From Delphinapterus leucas (taxonomy: Eukaryota; Chordata; Mammalia; Artiodactyla; Monodontidae), in contig NW_022097996.1 in the NCBI RefSeq assembly GCF_002288925.2, positions 8,316,451 to 8,380,450 on the forward strand: 64,000 nucleotides of DNA, in the 5' to 3' direction. The position numbers were made by a program, and so were the translations under genes. Positions 1 through 11,384 of the stretch are shown piece by piece; positions within the stretch are counted from its first letter, which is position 1; each line of letters begins with the position of its first letter. A model generated the notes under the pieces. The model worked only from the letters and a program-made list of their open reading frames with translations, was not told the DNA's origin and did no database searches.

Positions 1-405
1 GGACGTGTCCAGGCTCGGGTTTGCTTTGGAAAGGCTGTGTGCTCAGAAGGTGGCGAAGCTCCCAGGAGGTTCTCACGTCCCCAGAAGTGTGAGCGCAGCT
101 CCGCTGGCACACAGTGTGGAGGTTAAGGATGTGTGCTCTCATGCAGATCTACCTGGGTTCCAGTTCCGTCATAGCCACCGCCTTGATGGGCCTTATTTTA
201 GCCCTCTTGCTTCAGTGCCCTGTGAAGTCGGTTTATTAGTCTTAGCAGCTACCTTCCAGGGCGGTTGCCGAGATGGAATGCAGGATGGCACAGAAAGCTT
301 ACAGCCCAGCGCCTGGTGCTTAATAAACCTTCAGTGGGTAAAAGCCACTTCAAGCTGGTACTGTGCTTGGTAGTTTGTGTTTGGAACATCAAAATTGAGA
401 CTGTT

Positions 406-618
406 GGGCTTCCCTGGTGGCGCAGTGGTAGAGAGTCCGCCTGCCGATGCAGGGGACACGGGATCGTGCCGCGGTCCGGGAAGATCCCACATGCCGCGGA
501 GCGGCTGGGCCCGTGAGCCATGGCCGCTGAGTCTGCGCGTCCGGAGCCTGTGCTCCCCAATGGGAGAGGCCACAACAGTGAGAGGCCCGCGTACCGCAAA
601 AAAAAAAAAAAAAAAAAA
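406..618 (+). mobile_element. CHR-2-type tRNA-derived SINE, young
   Basis: A cetacean SINE starting gggcttccctggtggcgcag, with a recognisable polymerase III A box (TGGCGCAGTGG) in its tRNA-related head. A GC-rich tail body ends in gcgtaccgc, followed by poly(A) to 622. It is flanked by 15-base target-site duplications, aaaattgagactgtt (391-405) and aaaatcgagactgtt (619-633), differing at one base. The near-perfect duplication shows a fairly recent L1-mediated insertion. SINEs of this kind do not encode protein. Confidence 0.95.
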
Positions 619-1377
619 AAAATCGAGACTGTTATGTGCTATGTAAATTGTTTGGCCACAGAAAAGAGCAGAAAGTTTCCTGGTGGGATGTTTTTGAAAA
701 AGTCCCAAGCTGATCTTGGGAAGTGACCGCGGAGGAGAATGTTTCAGGTTGTTGATGTGATTAAGCTGTGCTAGGCATTGTCTGAAAGCTTGAAACATCT
801 ACCTTAACATCGTTCAGAGCCTTGCTATGTAATTTACACTTTGCTTTTGAAATGACTAATTTCCTGGGAGGGATTACCCTTAGCTAATGTGTTTAATGGA
901 CATGTGCTTGTTTCGCTTCACTACTATGGTGAAAATTTCCTTTTTTCTCCTTTCTCTAACCTCGTATTTATATTTCCTTATGACATAACCATAGGAGAAT
1001 TCAGTCTCTTTTCTACCTGTGGTGTGCTCTTTCTGCTCCCTAAACTTGACAAATAGATAAAGATGAGGGAACACAGGCAGCTACTGAGAATCCTGTCCCT
1101 GACTCTCACCCCGGATCTACGTGCTCTGATATTTCAGGCAAAGGACCAAGACTGCTTTCTGGCTCACGTTTTCCTGTTCTGTCAAAGGAGTAACCACATG
1201 AGTTTATTCCTCAATGATTTGTTTTTGTTGTTGCTTTTGTCCTGAAAGGCGAGCCTCCAGTGAAATCTGTTGTTTGAGGCGGTGGCTCAGTGCCAGCTCT
1301 GTGCCTTCATGCTCTACCTGATTAGCATCTCTGATCTGTTTTTGATTATCATTAATCTGTCTTACCTTTATTCACTT

Positions 1378-2105
1378 TTTAAAAGAACTTTTTATTTGGG
1401 AACAATTATAGACTTACAGGAAATTGCAAAAATAGTAGTAGAAAGAGTCCTGAATACCATTCACCCAGTTTCCCCCAACGGTGACATCTAAGATAGCCGT
1501 AGCATAACATCAAAACTAGGAAATTGACACTCATGTTGACTATTAACTAGAGCGCAGACCTTATTCAGTTTTCACTAGCCTTCATTCGTGTGTGTGTATG
1601 TGTGTGTGTGTAGTTCTGTACAGTTTTATCACATGTATAGATTCATGTAGCCATCACCACAGTCAAGGTATAGAATTGCTTCATCACCACAAAAGAGCTG
1701 CCTCATGATGCCTTTTTGTATTTACACCCACCTTCTACCCCTCCGACCTCCAAACTCCACTTTCATCTTTGTCCCTAGAAACCTTTCATCTGTTCTCCAT
1801 CTCTGTAGTTTTGTCATTTCAAGAATGTTATAGTCTAAGTGGATCATATAGTATGTAGATTGACCTTTTCATTTAAGCATAATGCCCTTGAAGTCCATCT
1901 AGGTTGTTGCACCGTATCACCAGCTCCTTCCTCTTTATTGTGGAGTAGTGTTCCCATATAAGGGAGTACCAGAATTTGCTCAGCCATTCACCCATTGAAG
2001 GAATTTTGGGTTAATTCCAGTATTTTACTATCACAGATAAAGCTATCATGAACATTCATGTGGAGGTTTTTTGTGTGAACAGAAGTTTTCATTTCTCTTC
2101 CTCCA
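1378..2105 (-). mobile_element. Old L1 3'-end fragment (L1M-type), antisense
   Basis: The sequence from about aactttttatttgggaacaa through the phrases catcaccacaaaagagctgcc and gctcagccattcacccattg is the antisense of an ancient mammalian L1 3' region. Related pieces recur at 13196-13560, 45536-46095 and 51330-52450. Decayed; boundaries approximate. A short TG run at 1591-1612 lies inside it. Confidence 0.75.
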
Positions 2106-2297
2106 GGATGTTATAAGCTTCTGGAGAATAGCCCTGCCAGATCCATAGTACACAGTTTAAGAATATTTCTGATCATTTTTAGAGTTCAGTAATAATAGGT
2201 CTCATAGGATTTTATTTAAATAAGACTGTGTCACTGTAAGAGAATGAGAATGGAATGCAGAGAGTTTAATGTAATGTTTTTCATGCTTTTTTAAAAG

Positions 2298-2390
2298 ACT
2301 CCTCAGACAACAAGGAAAAGAAATCTTTCAGCCTTGAAGAGAAGTCCAAAATCTCCAAAAACCGTGTTCATTATATGAAATTCACAAAAG
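2298..2390 (+). CDS. PINX1: PINX1 internal coding exon (about human residues 101-132)
   Basis: PINX1 is a nucleolar and telomere-associated protein. It binds TRF1 (TERF1) and the telomerase RNP and restrains telomerase; it also acts at mitotic chromosomes and kinetochores. Seen here: a pyrimidine-rich stretch ending in AG at 2296-2297, then a 93-base exon, then AAAAG|gtaaaa. Taking the first codon base from the previous exon, the frame reads (D)SSDNKEKKSFSLEEK and goes on to a segment ending NRVHYMKFTKG, matching the conserved mid-region of mammalian PINX1. The exon enters and leaves in phase 1, so its last G joins the GG that opens the exon at 8721 to make the glycine codon. The segment is lysine-rich and lies after the G-patch region, which is encoded upstream of this window. 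I see no stop or frameshift. The match to PINX1 is from memory of the protein family, not from a search. The human exon number is probably 5. Confidence 0.95.
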
Positions 2391-2552
2391 GTAAAATTAA
2401 GCATTTCTTTACTTGTTTGAAATCTCTGTGTTCACACTGGATTTCTTAAAGCATTTTTAGCTCTTCACCAGCATCACTTGTTTTACTTACAAAATGGGGA
2501 AGGAGGGCCGCGCTGACTGGATTGATCTAAAGCAGCGCTGACGTTTCAGCTC

Positions 2553-2635
2553 TTGCTGTGAGTCCCCGGGGGTCTTGTTAGGGTGCAGACGCAGACTCAT
2601 TCGTTCTGAGGTGGGCCCCAGATTCGGCTTCAGAC
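2553..2635. mobile_element. Possible MER5-type hAT fragment
   Basis: The run gtgagtccccgggggtcttg to gtgggccccagattc resembles the core of MER5-class non-autonomous hAT elements (phrases meaning gggatcttgttaaaatgcag and ggtggggcccgagattc). It is short and diverged, with no terminal repeats or target duplication seen. Confidence 0.4.
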
Positions 2636-4316
2636 CTTTGGTAAAAAGCTGAGTGTGGAAGCTAACTTGCTGTTTAGAAGAGAAAAGGGACTTTATGTGG
2701 CTAGATCAGAAAATTTTAATTTATCGCTCAACATTTTTATTTACATTTTCCTGTTTTTCAGAGCTTAATGTTGGTGTTGAACAGCTCCTAAAATGTGCCA
2801 ATTTAGAGAATTATGCGCCACGTTGAGATCTCCAGTATGAAAAATCTCACTCCCGAGTTGACTCTTCTATTACGCCACACCGTTTCTGTGTTTCATGTAG
2901 TGTTAACTTAGGTGTTCCATGGTCATTGCAAAAATAGTGTTAGAAAACATGTCTTCCTTCATCACCACCTCCCCACTCCCTTCCCAGTGCTGTACCTACA
3001 CGGTCAGTCGTGGGTGCAGGTATCCTCTTTAACCACTAGGTGGCAGTCTTGTATTGGAAAGAAACCATTTAACTTAATCTCGTCAACTCCGCAGATGTTT
3101 TCCCATGGAACAGTGTTGTGTACTAAGTGTACTTTTCAGGCACAAAACGTTATTATTACATTAATATACTTAAAGCGTAAGCATGATAACTATGTTATCT
3201 AGTCACCATTTGATGGTTCGTCTATGGGAGAGTAGATGTATGTTTCTACCTCTGTATGCCAGCCAGGAAAAGCACGTGTCTTTGCTTTAGTCTCGTTGGC
3301 ATGATTGGGAATTCCCTGACACCTAGAACCTGCTGAATAGCAGTGGGCACTGGGATCCTCACTACTCTAAACTGTTAGTGGTGGCTCTCATTTGGAGCCA
3401 GGACCCCAAAAGGTAGACTGGGTTTGGTTTGAGGGAGGCCTCATGGCAGAGCTGAAGGGAGGAGAGAGCCGATTGGCTTCGGGGACGCGTGCAGGGAGAG
3501 ACTGGGGCTTCCCCTTCCCTGTCCCCGCAGGTATGGCTTGTCTGGCTCGTCGTGTTAACCTCTCTTCTTTCTGTCAGGGTAGAACCTTTGTCGTTCTCCC
3601 GTATGGCTTCTGAGCAGGGTTCCTCTCCACCCCGACCTGCTGCAGGACAGAAAGCAATCCTTGTTGGCCCCTCTGTCCTTGTCGGGAGAGGCTAAATGGT
3701 CCCTTCATACCCAACCCCTTAAATATCCCTCCTTCTCATTAGACCCTATAGGAAAAAAAAAAAAATAGATACAGCAGGAGGGGTGCTGAGCACAAATGAA
3801 ATTAAAAGTGCGCTGTGACTTTTGGGTAGTATGGCAGCCTTTTAAGCTTTGACTTTTGAGAATAGAATCTTCTCATTTTCCTTTTGTACCTGACTACATG
3901 CATGATTTCATCTGAAGCATTTGCCGAAGCTGGGATAAACCTCTTTAATCTACTTTAATCTAATGGATGCCGGGAGTATCTCCTTTCTGTTACTAGTTAA
4001 GCCACCCCCTTGCCAGGTGACCCTATCAGCCTGCTTGGTGTGTTGTGCTTTCCTTTTCTCTCTTTTAAAATGAGGTTTGCTTATTTATTAGCCTTGTTTG
4101 GAGAGCAGGGGGCATTGGTATGTAGGGAGGGTAATTCAACATATATTGTAACAAAGGTAGCAGAGAAGATTGAGTGGAAAATAGAGGAATTGCAGATTGG
4201 GAATAAATAGGAAAGATAGAGGGAGGCAGAAATCCAGGTAGTGAGGAAAATACTCATTTACCGTCCATCTCAGCAATTCACAGTGAAAGTTAATTTTTAT
4301 TTACTTATTTATTTAT

Positions 4317-4446
4317 TTTTAATTTTATTTATTTGGCCATGCGGCACGGCATGTGGGATCTTAGTTCCCTGACCAGGGATTGAACCCATGCCCCCTGCAG
4401 TGGAAGCGCCTCCATGCTGGACCACTGGACTGCCAGGGAAGTCCCC
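4317..4446 (-). mobile_element. Short tRNA-derived CHR SINE, older
   Basis: Reading the minus strand, the element begins gggacttccctggcagtcca, then has a B-box-like gggttcaatccctgg and ends near ccgcatggccaaataaat with an AT-rich tail. Only the tRNA-related head and a short body are present, about 130 bases. I could not define a clean target duplication, which fits greater age. Confidence 0.85.
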
Positions 4447-4574
4447 CAAACGTTTATTTTAAAGTTCTTTAACTTACTGAAAGACATCTTTCCTTGTAGA
4501 GCAGCTGTTGTCACTGGATGTGAATGATAACCTCTCAGTTTCCTCCAAGGAGGACTATCTTAGGCCACAGGAAG

Positions 4575-4660
4575 CTGGATTCTGGCCATGACTGTCTCAC
4601 ACAAATCACTCAACCTCTTCCCCTCTTTTAGCCTCAGTTTCCATTTTTGTGAAATGAAAG
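4575..4660 (+). repeat. Possible MIR fragment
   Basis: The phrase caaatcactcaacctcttcc followed by agcctcagtttccatttttg is the conserved core of MIR elements. Only about 85 bases are recognisable. Confidence 0.55.
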
Positions 4661-5747
4661 ATTTTTAAGTCATTGTTGAGTTCTAAAATAGGTTGTGCTT
4701 TAGAACTTAACAGAAATGATGCCGTTGTGTGGACATTTTGATGTCCACAGCATAGTGGATGATAAGGATTTTTGCCCATGGGTACGCTCGTAGTACAGTA
4801 ACTAACTCACTTGTTTAATGAGGATGATTCATACTGTAACTCCATCTATGGTCCAGGAAACTAAAACATGGAAAGACGGCATTTTATTTAGCTTGGTGTG
4901 AAGAGTGAAGATAACGATTACAGTAGCAAATAGCATTGTAAAATTTGTTACTGCCTAAATATTGGCTGTAGCATTTTAGTTCTGATACATAATTATTCCT
5001 ATCTCTAGTCCTAAATTTATGATTTAAATTTGACATCATTTATTACATAATTTCAAAATGTTAGTTTCATCCATATTTGTTTAAAAGCCTAACTTCAGCA
5101 GTGGTTTCTTTTAATTTGAAAAATGTTTGGCAAGGCCATATCTGCAGAGAAAAAACAATAGAGATAATATAAATTTCTCCAAAGCCGTTTTCGAGGTTTT
5201 TAATATTATACAGTGAGAAGTTGTCCAGAGAGCATTGCTTGTTGCTCCCAGTCATGTAGTGGGTGGGTGGAAGGTTGTGTACACTGTACTTGTGTGGCTT
5301 CACTGTGGTAGTTTATTCAGGCTTCTCATTCCTGTGACAATTTGTGATACTTCACTCCTTAAACAAGGAAACTACACTCAGAGTGCGTGTCCATGTGGTC
5401 GGCTCCTGGTCTGGACGCGGACTGTATAGTGTCCTGGCCCAGCTGGCCCCCTGCTGTCAGGCTCGGGTGATGGGTGTTCCGTTTCCTCTTCAGGCTCTGG
5501 CTCTTTTGACATTTAACTGTGAAGTAGCACCACTGCAGGCTTTTAAAAAGTTCCGACTGTCTTATTATTGGTTGTGAGGGTCTCACTTATTTTACCCCCT
5601 GCTCTGATTCTCTCAGGTTTCCTGATTTTCTCACATTATTACCCTTTCAGTGAAGTTTTCTTAATCTTCTGCCCTAGGCTTATTATCAGTCCTGTGTGTT
5701 TTCATTAAAAAACAAAATCAAAATATAATATTTGTTTTATCCTTCTT

Positions 5748-5956
5748 TTTTTTTTTTTTTTTTTTTGGTAAATGGGCCTCTCACTGTTGTGGCCTCTCCC
5801 GTTGCGGAGCACAGGCTCCGGACGCGCAGGCTCAGCGGCCATGGCTCACGGGCCCAGCCGCTCCGCGGCATGTGGGATCTTCCCGGACCGGGGTACGAAC
5901 CCGTGTCCCCTGCATCGGCAGGCGGACTCTCAACCACTGCGCCACCAGGGAAGCCC
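5748..5956 (-). mobile_element. CHR-2-type SINE, young
   Basis: Antisense copy: poly(T), then aaatgggcctctcactgttg, the GC-rich body, and the tRNA-like head ending ccaccagggaagccc. Perfect 15-base target-site duplications tgttttatccttctt lie at 5733-5747 and 5957-5971. The copy is close to its relatives at 406, 14253, 38753, 51916 and 61672. Confidence 0.95.
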
Positions 5957-8379
5957 TGTTTTATCCTTCTTGATTGGGGAATGCAAATAAATTTTCTAAG
6001 CAAGTGAAGCTACCTACGTAACCCTTCAGTGTTTTTTATTTAACAAACATATTTCTCAAACCTGCATTTCCTTACCCTTGCCCCTTTACTCTGAGTAGAA
6101 AAACTCAGTTGTTTGAGTCCTGGATATAATACAGTGCTATAATACAGTTTTCGCCTTAGCACTTGTTGGGCTCTATGTGACTTTTGTCCTTAAACTAAGA
6201 GGTTCCAAATTTCCATGATTATTAAGTTCTTACGTTTATTTTTTATCGTTTTATTTGCTTCCCATATGGACTTCTTGGTGTTGTAAGGGTGTCTGGCTGC
6301 GGTCATGTTCCTCTCTTCCAATTTGCTGCACTGATAGACAGGAACACCTGATAATCCTCATGATTAGAAAAACAGCTAAAATGATCATAAATAAACTGCT
6401 GTTCTCTGAAAGTATCAGATCATCCTTTCATGGACTTTGTTACATCAGCTTGGCTACTAGAACCTTTTTTCCTCGGTCCTTGAAATGATACGGACAGTTG
6501 AAGACTGGTAGATAAATAAACCAAATCCAGGCAGATAACATATACTTCCTATTCTGTTCAGTTTTTTGACTGTCATTTTCTCTGAGACAAGTTTATCAAC
6601 AGTATTTGCTGTGATTTGACCGTCATTCAGAACTGAGGCCAATAACTTTCAAACTCATTTTTAATATGTATATTTTATTCAGAACTGGCCATAATTTTAT
6701 AACATTTGTAAACTATTCAGCCAGGACCATTAACTAATAACCATTTCAACATCACTTCCATCTTCACAGTTTTATCTACCTTTAAGTTCCTTTCCATTGG
6801 TCTCTGTTAATTCTTCTCTGTGTTTTGTTTTCCAGATCAAATCCAGAGCAAGGCCTGTAACAATCCTGGTTTCTACATTTACTTAAGTGAACTTTGCTAA
6901 AGGGTAGACATTTCTGATACGAGAACCCATCACCAAAACTTTAGAAACACTTGCGCCTTCATTGGTACATTCTCTACTAGCTTGACAGCTTTCCCTTTGA
7001 TTCTAGATTTGTTTTTCATCACTGCGTGTTCATATTTTGACATCCTGTTTTAGAATTGTCATCTTGCATGTACCCTCCCTTCCTTAACCCCTGCAGCATT
7101 CCTTTTAGTTCAGTTGCTGTAAAAGAGATTGTCATTTGCATTTCTTTTAGGGTATCTCTTCCATTTCAGGAGCTAGCTTAGGGATGGGTGGCTGCCACGT
7201 ATTTTGAACTCAGTACAACTCCTTTTTCTGAACTAGAAACTGCCACCCGAATGTGCTCTGCCGTGCAGAATGGGTTCTGCTGAGGGCAAAGCTTGGAATA
7301 GATCTCAGACCTCATGAACGTTGTCCACTTCTCCCCACCAGTTTTATTCCCTACTTTTCTGGTTCATTTTCTGAGTTCCCATCTGGGATAGGCTTCATTT
7401 TGCTCTCGAGTAGCTTTCCTTTGGGGTCTTCTGTCTGGGTTCTACGTAATAACCAGGTAGAACCAGGAAGCTTCATTTATTTCCAGCTCAGGAAGAGAGG
7501 CGAGAGCAGCACAGAGCCACGCACGAGCCTGTCCTCCTGGCAGGAACAGGTTGCACTGACAGGACCCATGAGTCTGGTACTGCAGCCTAGGAAACTGGTT
7601 TTGGCACCTGGTTTTGTATTAAATCGAAGGGTGTTTGTTTTTTTTAATTTCATGGAGTCACTGAGCAATATCATATTTGAATGCCCCAGTGATAGTCAGT
7701 GAACTAGAACCCTTCTGGGTCATGACGGTACTTTGCCAAGTCAGTTTGCTGCAGGAAACCAAGAAGATAAGTGGGTCTGTGACAGTGGAGCTCAGGCTTC
7801 CAACGCAGAACAAAGACTCTGGTGTCTAACCCAGAGCCTCACTCCCCCGGAGCCTCAAGACTTTATATGTAGTAGTTACATTTTAGAATACATTTACTGT
7901 GAAGTTGACAAATGGGACTAGATTTGGTCCACTGCTCACAGGGTATTATTGGTAGAAGTGGAAATTCCGTAGAAGTGAATTTTAAATTAGTTGGTTTGTG
8001 GGTTTGAAATTAAGTTAAAGAGTTTAGGGTTTTTAATAAGAATCAAGGATCCTTTGGACACTGTTTTTGCCAGAAGCCATTTAATTTCCGACTCTTATTA
8101 TGTATCCTTTTATTTAAAAATGATATAGCTATTACAGTAAAAAAATTTAAAGAGAAAAATCTGAAACCCTTTCACCCTAATGCAATGAATTTTATTTGCA
8201 TTTACTAAAAAAATTTCGTTCATTCAATTAATTATTGAGCTTCTATGTGTCAGATGCAGTATGTTCTCATTCCTGTGCTCATGTGGGGTTTTGGAGCTAC
8301 ATTTCTTAGCAGCATTTTTTTTATCCTGCATTTCATAATCCTAAGCAAGTAGCTCATGTCTCCTTGAAGTAAACAGGAT

Positions 8380-8500
8380 CTGTTTTCTAAGTGGGGAGCC
8401 CAGAGGTCCAGAAATCATACCTTGAAGGCATACCAGTAGTAGAGCTGCTGTAGAATTGAGCTTTCCTCTCGATCTCCATGCTCAGGGCAGTTTCTAACAT
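8380..8500 (-). repeat. Probable MIR fragment, antisense
   Basis: The stretch gagcccagaggtccagaaat to ctcgatctccatgctcaggg has the antisense MIR pattern (gaagcccagagaggttaagt type, then a run on selecting and comparing values). Diverged; limits approximate. It sits about 220 bases before the PINX1 exon at 8721. Confidence 0.45.
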
Positions 8501-8720
8501 TAAGAGAAAGTCAAGGGCTCTGGTTCACTTATTTGATTTTTAAGTGATTTTTAAATTTATTTAATTGCAGTAATCTGTGAAGGGGAAACAGAAGGTCAGT
8601 AGTTTACAAAATTGTTTATTTCTTTTCCAAAACCCATCTTGCTTTCAGGAGTTTCACGGTTTATATTTGTATTCCTTATTTTAGAAAGAATATATTACTG
8701 AAGGCGTCATGTTTTTCTAG

Positions 8721-8797
8721 GGAAGGATCTCTCGTCTCGGAGCCAAACAGATCTTGACTGCATTTTTGGGAAAAGACAGAATAAGAAGACTCCCGAG
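8721..8797 (+). CDS. PINX1: PINX1 internal coding exon (about human residues 132-157)
   Basis: This is the next coding exon of the telomerase inhibitor PINX1. The acceptor is tgtttttctag and the donor is CCCGAG|gtatta. The 77 bases complete a split glycine codon and then give 25 full codons, KDLSSRSQTDLDCIFGKRQ then NKKTPE, ending in phase 0. The first phase fits the exon at 2298-2390 exactly. The basic run around GKRQNKK resembles a nuclear or nucleolar targeting patch (inference). The human protein has K where this copy has Q after SRS, and S where this has N after GKRQ, which is ordinary species divergence. The protein should continue with G-D and then the acidic and lysine-rich C-terminal region carrying the telomerase-inhibitory domain. 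That last exon is not in the remaining 55 kb, so the gene is partial here. The human exon number is probably 6. Confidence 0.95.
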
Positions 8798-10885
8798 GTA
8801 TTAAACCACATACGATTGATTTCTCAACTGTGTATAGAACTATGTATATTTATTACTCATAGTACTTTCCAGGCAAAGTTACCAAAAAAACCTTCTAGAG
8901 GCTTCATACAAAGGCTAAATGGTGTCCTCTGAATAGTAATACTTGATAGATGATATGTATTATAAGGAACTTTAAAAAGAATGTGTGTTCTCTGGGCTTT
9001 TTTCCCTCCTGGTGTGAGGACTAGACTAACCTCCGGGAAGAACGCCTGTTGCTGATGGATTCAAAGGGGCCAGCATCTCCCGGCTGCGCGAGAGAGGGAG
9101 GCGCTCGCTGCAGGCAGCCATTTTGCTCGCTTTGCTCAGACTGCGTAGCTCTCTCTGGAGCATGGCTATGGGGAAGACCGTCAGACTCACGCTCAGTCCT
9201 GGGCTCTTCCACTTGAAAAGCATTTTGAGACAGTGTTGGATCGGCATGGAGAATCCGGAAGGGATTTAGATGTGGTATTTCCTCCATAGTACAATATTGT
9301 TTGTTTCAAAACTAGAAGACAAGAATCGAGTGACTAAACTGCACCCTGAATGGGGTGCATCCATAATTCATGATCCTAACTATTAAATTGGGCTCTGTAA
9401 TACAGCACAAAGTTCTTTGTGCCATTTCCAACTGTAAGAGACAGCCTTGGATGTCGTTTGCATATCAAAATATTAGGATTCTTAGAATGTGCATTTCTGG
9501 AGATAATGGGATAAAAATATTTAAAATTGATCTTATTGATATCTATGAAAATCTGAACTATATGGTTGCTCTCACTAGCTATGGTAACTGTCACTCAGCT
9601 AATCTGATGTGTCATACTCACGTTCCTTTATTGGTTCCTAGTCAAGGCCCTGATGATTACAGAGCAAAAAAGACGTGTTTCATTTATTTCTGACATTTCT
9701 CCAGACTGTCAGAAAATTTTCCAGGATGGTAGCTATTTGTTACTTAATATAATTTTCAAAGACTTCAGAATTACCAGTTATTGGAAATTTTGTTTGGTGA
9801 CTTCCTTTGTAGGTTAGGACCAAACTCCTAGTCTTTCAGCACTTTTCTGCCCCCGCATGTGTAGCCATGAGGACAGAGGAGGGAGGCCTGGGCCCCGGGG
9901 CCTGCTGAGCGGCACTTCCTGCAGCTCTGCTGAGTTAAGTCCAGGCAGGTGGGTCATTAGGGAGGGAGCGTCCCGAGTTCAGGCTGCACTGGATGCTTCA
10001 TTCACAGGAGGCTGTTGAAAAGAGCCAGGGTCATCAGACAACCCAGCTTCTGGTCACACCTCTGCTCTGCCCCTCCCTGGTTCCTGTGGGATGTGGATTA
10101 GGCCCTCTGCCTGGTTCACCAAGGACTTCTGCCCCTGGCTTATCTCAGTTTTCCCCTCCTTCCAGCGTCCTCAGTACCCTCAGGGATGCTCTCTGAGCCT
10201 CTGCTCTGCCCTAACAACCCCGCCTGGCCACACCCTGCGCCTTGACCTCAGCGCCACGCCCCTCCCTGGGTCCCCGGGGACTGTCTTTCTGTCCCAGCTC
10301 TCCCAGTCGTGCATTCCCACTGCACCGGCTTTTCTGAATCCTTGCCTTGGATTACTTGATTCTCCCTGCTGCCAGCCTTCATTGCCCCCAGCCTGCGTCC
10401 TCTCTCTCCAGCATCCTCTTTGAAATTGTACAGTTGAACAGATCGGGGAAGGAAATATTATTTATGGGCTTCTGGTAGAACTTTAAAAGAATTTATGTGG
10501 TAAGCACAGGAAAGCTTTTTGTTATAGGAGATGAGAGGTTTCTCATCCTCTGATCGCTATCTATTTGAGGGCTTACTGGTGTGGGATGCCATAAGGTTTT
10601 TCAGCACTGCGCGGTACTTGACTTTTTGGCGGTGTAGTCGTTTATGATCTGGTTAAAGCGAGCCGTTCCCCTGTATTTGAGGAGTTCCAGAAACAGTTCC
10701 CTAGTACTAGCCCAGGGAAAATCTATTTTGGTACACTTGGTGTGGAGAAGACCAACCTTGATATAATTCTGTGTTTTGTGCAAGAATGATATCCAGGCAC
10801 ATCGTAATCTCTCATTCTGCTGATGCATTTAAGATCCTGCTTGGTGGAGAGGCTGTGTTCTATCAAGGTGCAGCTCCTGCTCTAG
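8798..10885. other. Intronic sequence without recognised element
   Basis: No exon or clear repeat seen. A local CpG-richer patch at 9021-9260 follows the PINX1 exon (described as a finding). A pyrimidine-rich, GC-rich stretch spans about 10041-10410. Open frames on both strands are short and unlike any protein I know. Confidence 0.5.
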
Positions 10886-11133
10886 AGCCGTGCTTCTCCA
10901 CCACGGTTGCACAAGAATGGGCTGAGGAGCTTTACAAAAACTGCTCTTGTCAGGGTCCCACCCCAGATCAATGAAATCCAAAGTCTGGGTTAGGGTTTGG
11001 GCATCAGCACGTAAAAAAAAGAGAGAGCCCTTTTGTTTTGTTTTTTTTAATTAAAAGAAAAGATATCCTACCCAGATGATTCAGGTGTTTATTCTGCCAT
11101 GTAATGAGGAGTAAGGCTTGAGAACCACTAGTA
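10886..11133 (+). mobile_element. MER5A-type hAT element remnant
   Basis: Begins near agccgtgcttctccaccacg and ends with ggcttgagaaccactagtag. These ends are inverted relatives, as in MER5A (Charlie-group hAT, non-autonomous). The centre keeps ggtcccaccccagatcaatg and ggtttgggcatcagcacg. A purine/T-rich insertion sits at about 11010-11060. No coding capacity. Confidence 0.75.
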
Positions 11134-11193
11134 GAGGCCCTGACGGGTAACTCTGCAGGTGGAGCCTTGGCTGTAGTGTCAGGACTATTGCCT

Positions 11194-11335
11194 AGAGCAG
11201 GGCTTCTCAATCCTCATGTGTACACAAATCCTCTGGGACTTTTGTTAAGCTGTGGGTTCTGTTTCACAAGGGCTGGGTGGGACCTGAGATTCTGCATTTC
11301 TGAGGAGCTCCCGGGCGATGCCGCTGCCGCTGGTG
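11194..11335. mobile_element. Second MER5-like hAT remnant
   Basis: Starts at gagcagggcttctcaatcct and contains gggacctgagattctgcatt and gctcccgggcgatgccgctg, the typical MER5-class core. It is cut at the right by the L1 insertion at 11385. Confidence 0.65.
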
Positions 11336-11384
11336 GCACTGCCGCATGTGCCGCAGGGAGCGCATGGGGCCTCTGCAGTGTTTT

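Larger units (their letters stand above)
1..2297 (+). other. PINX1: PINX1 intron, 3' part, upstream of exon at 2298
   Basis: This is intronic sequence leading to the acceptor at 2296-2297. It contains a young CHR SINE at 406-618 and an old antisense L1 3' fragment at about 1378-2105. I see no exon of PINX1 here; the preceding coding segment (around LLAELNTCHGQ in the human protein) is absent, so the preceding exon lies before base 1. The stretches 1-390 and 634-1377 hold nothing I recognise. Confidence 0.85.
2391..8720 (+). other. PINX1: PINX1 complete intron between the two visible exons
   Basis: The intron is bounded by GT at 2391 and AG at 8719-8720 and is in phase 1. It carries a weak MER5-like piece (2553-2635), SINEs at 4317-4446 and 5748-5956, a probable MIR remnant at about 8380-8500 and otherwise unique AT-rich sequence. 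Open frames in it (for example 7253-7702) have no domain or family resemblance and look like chance. One acceptor-like site at 2760 is discussed as a finding. Confidence 0.85.

Noticed and set aside
249..646. Open frames on both strands at 249-646 and similar ones at 5732-6007, 14197-14594, 38693-39104, 51833-52444 and 61639-62080
   Set aside because: They share near-identical peptides because they all translate the CHR SINE body. The SINE does not code for protein.
7253..7702. 149-codon open frame in the intron between the two PINX1 exons
   Set aside because: No domain, no splice logic, and composition is not obviously coding. Chance frame.
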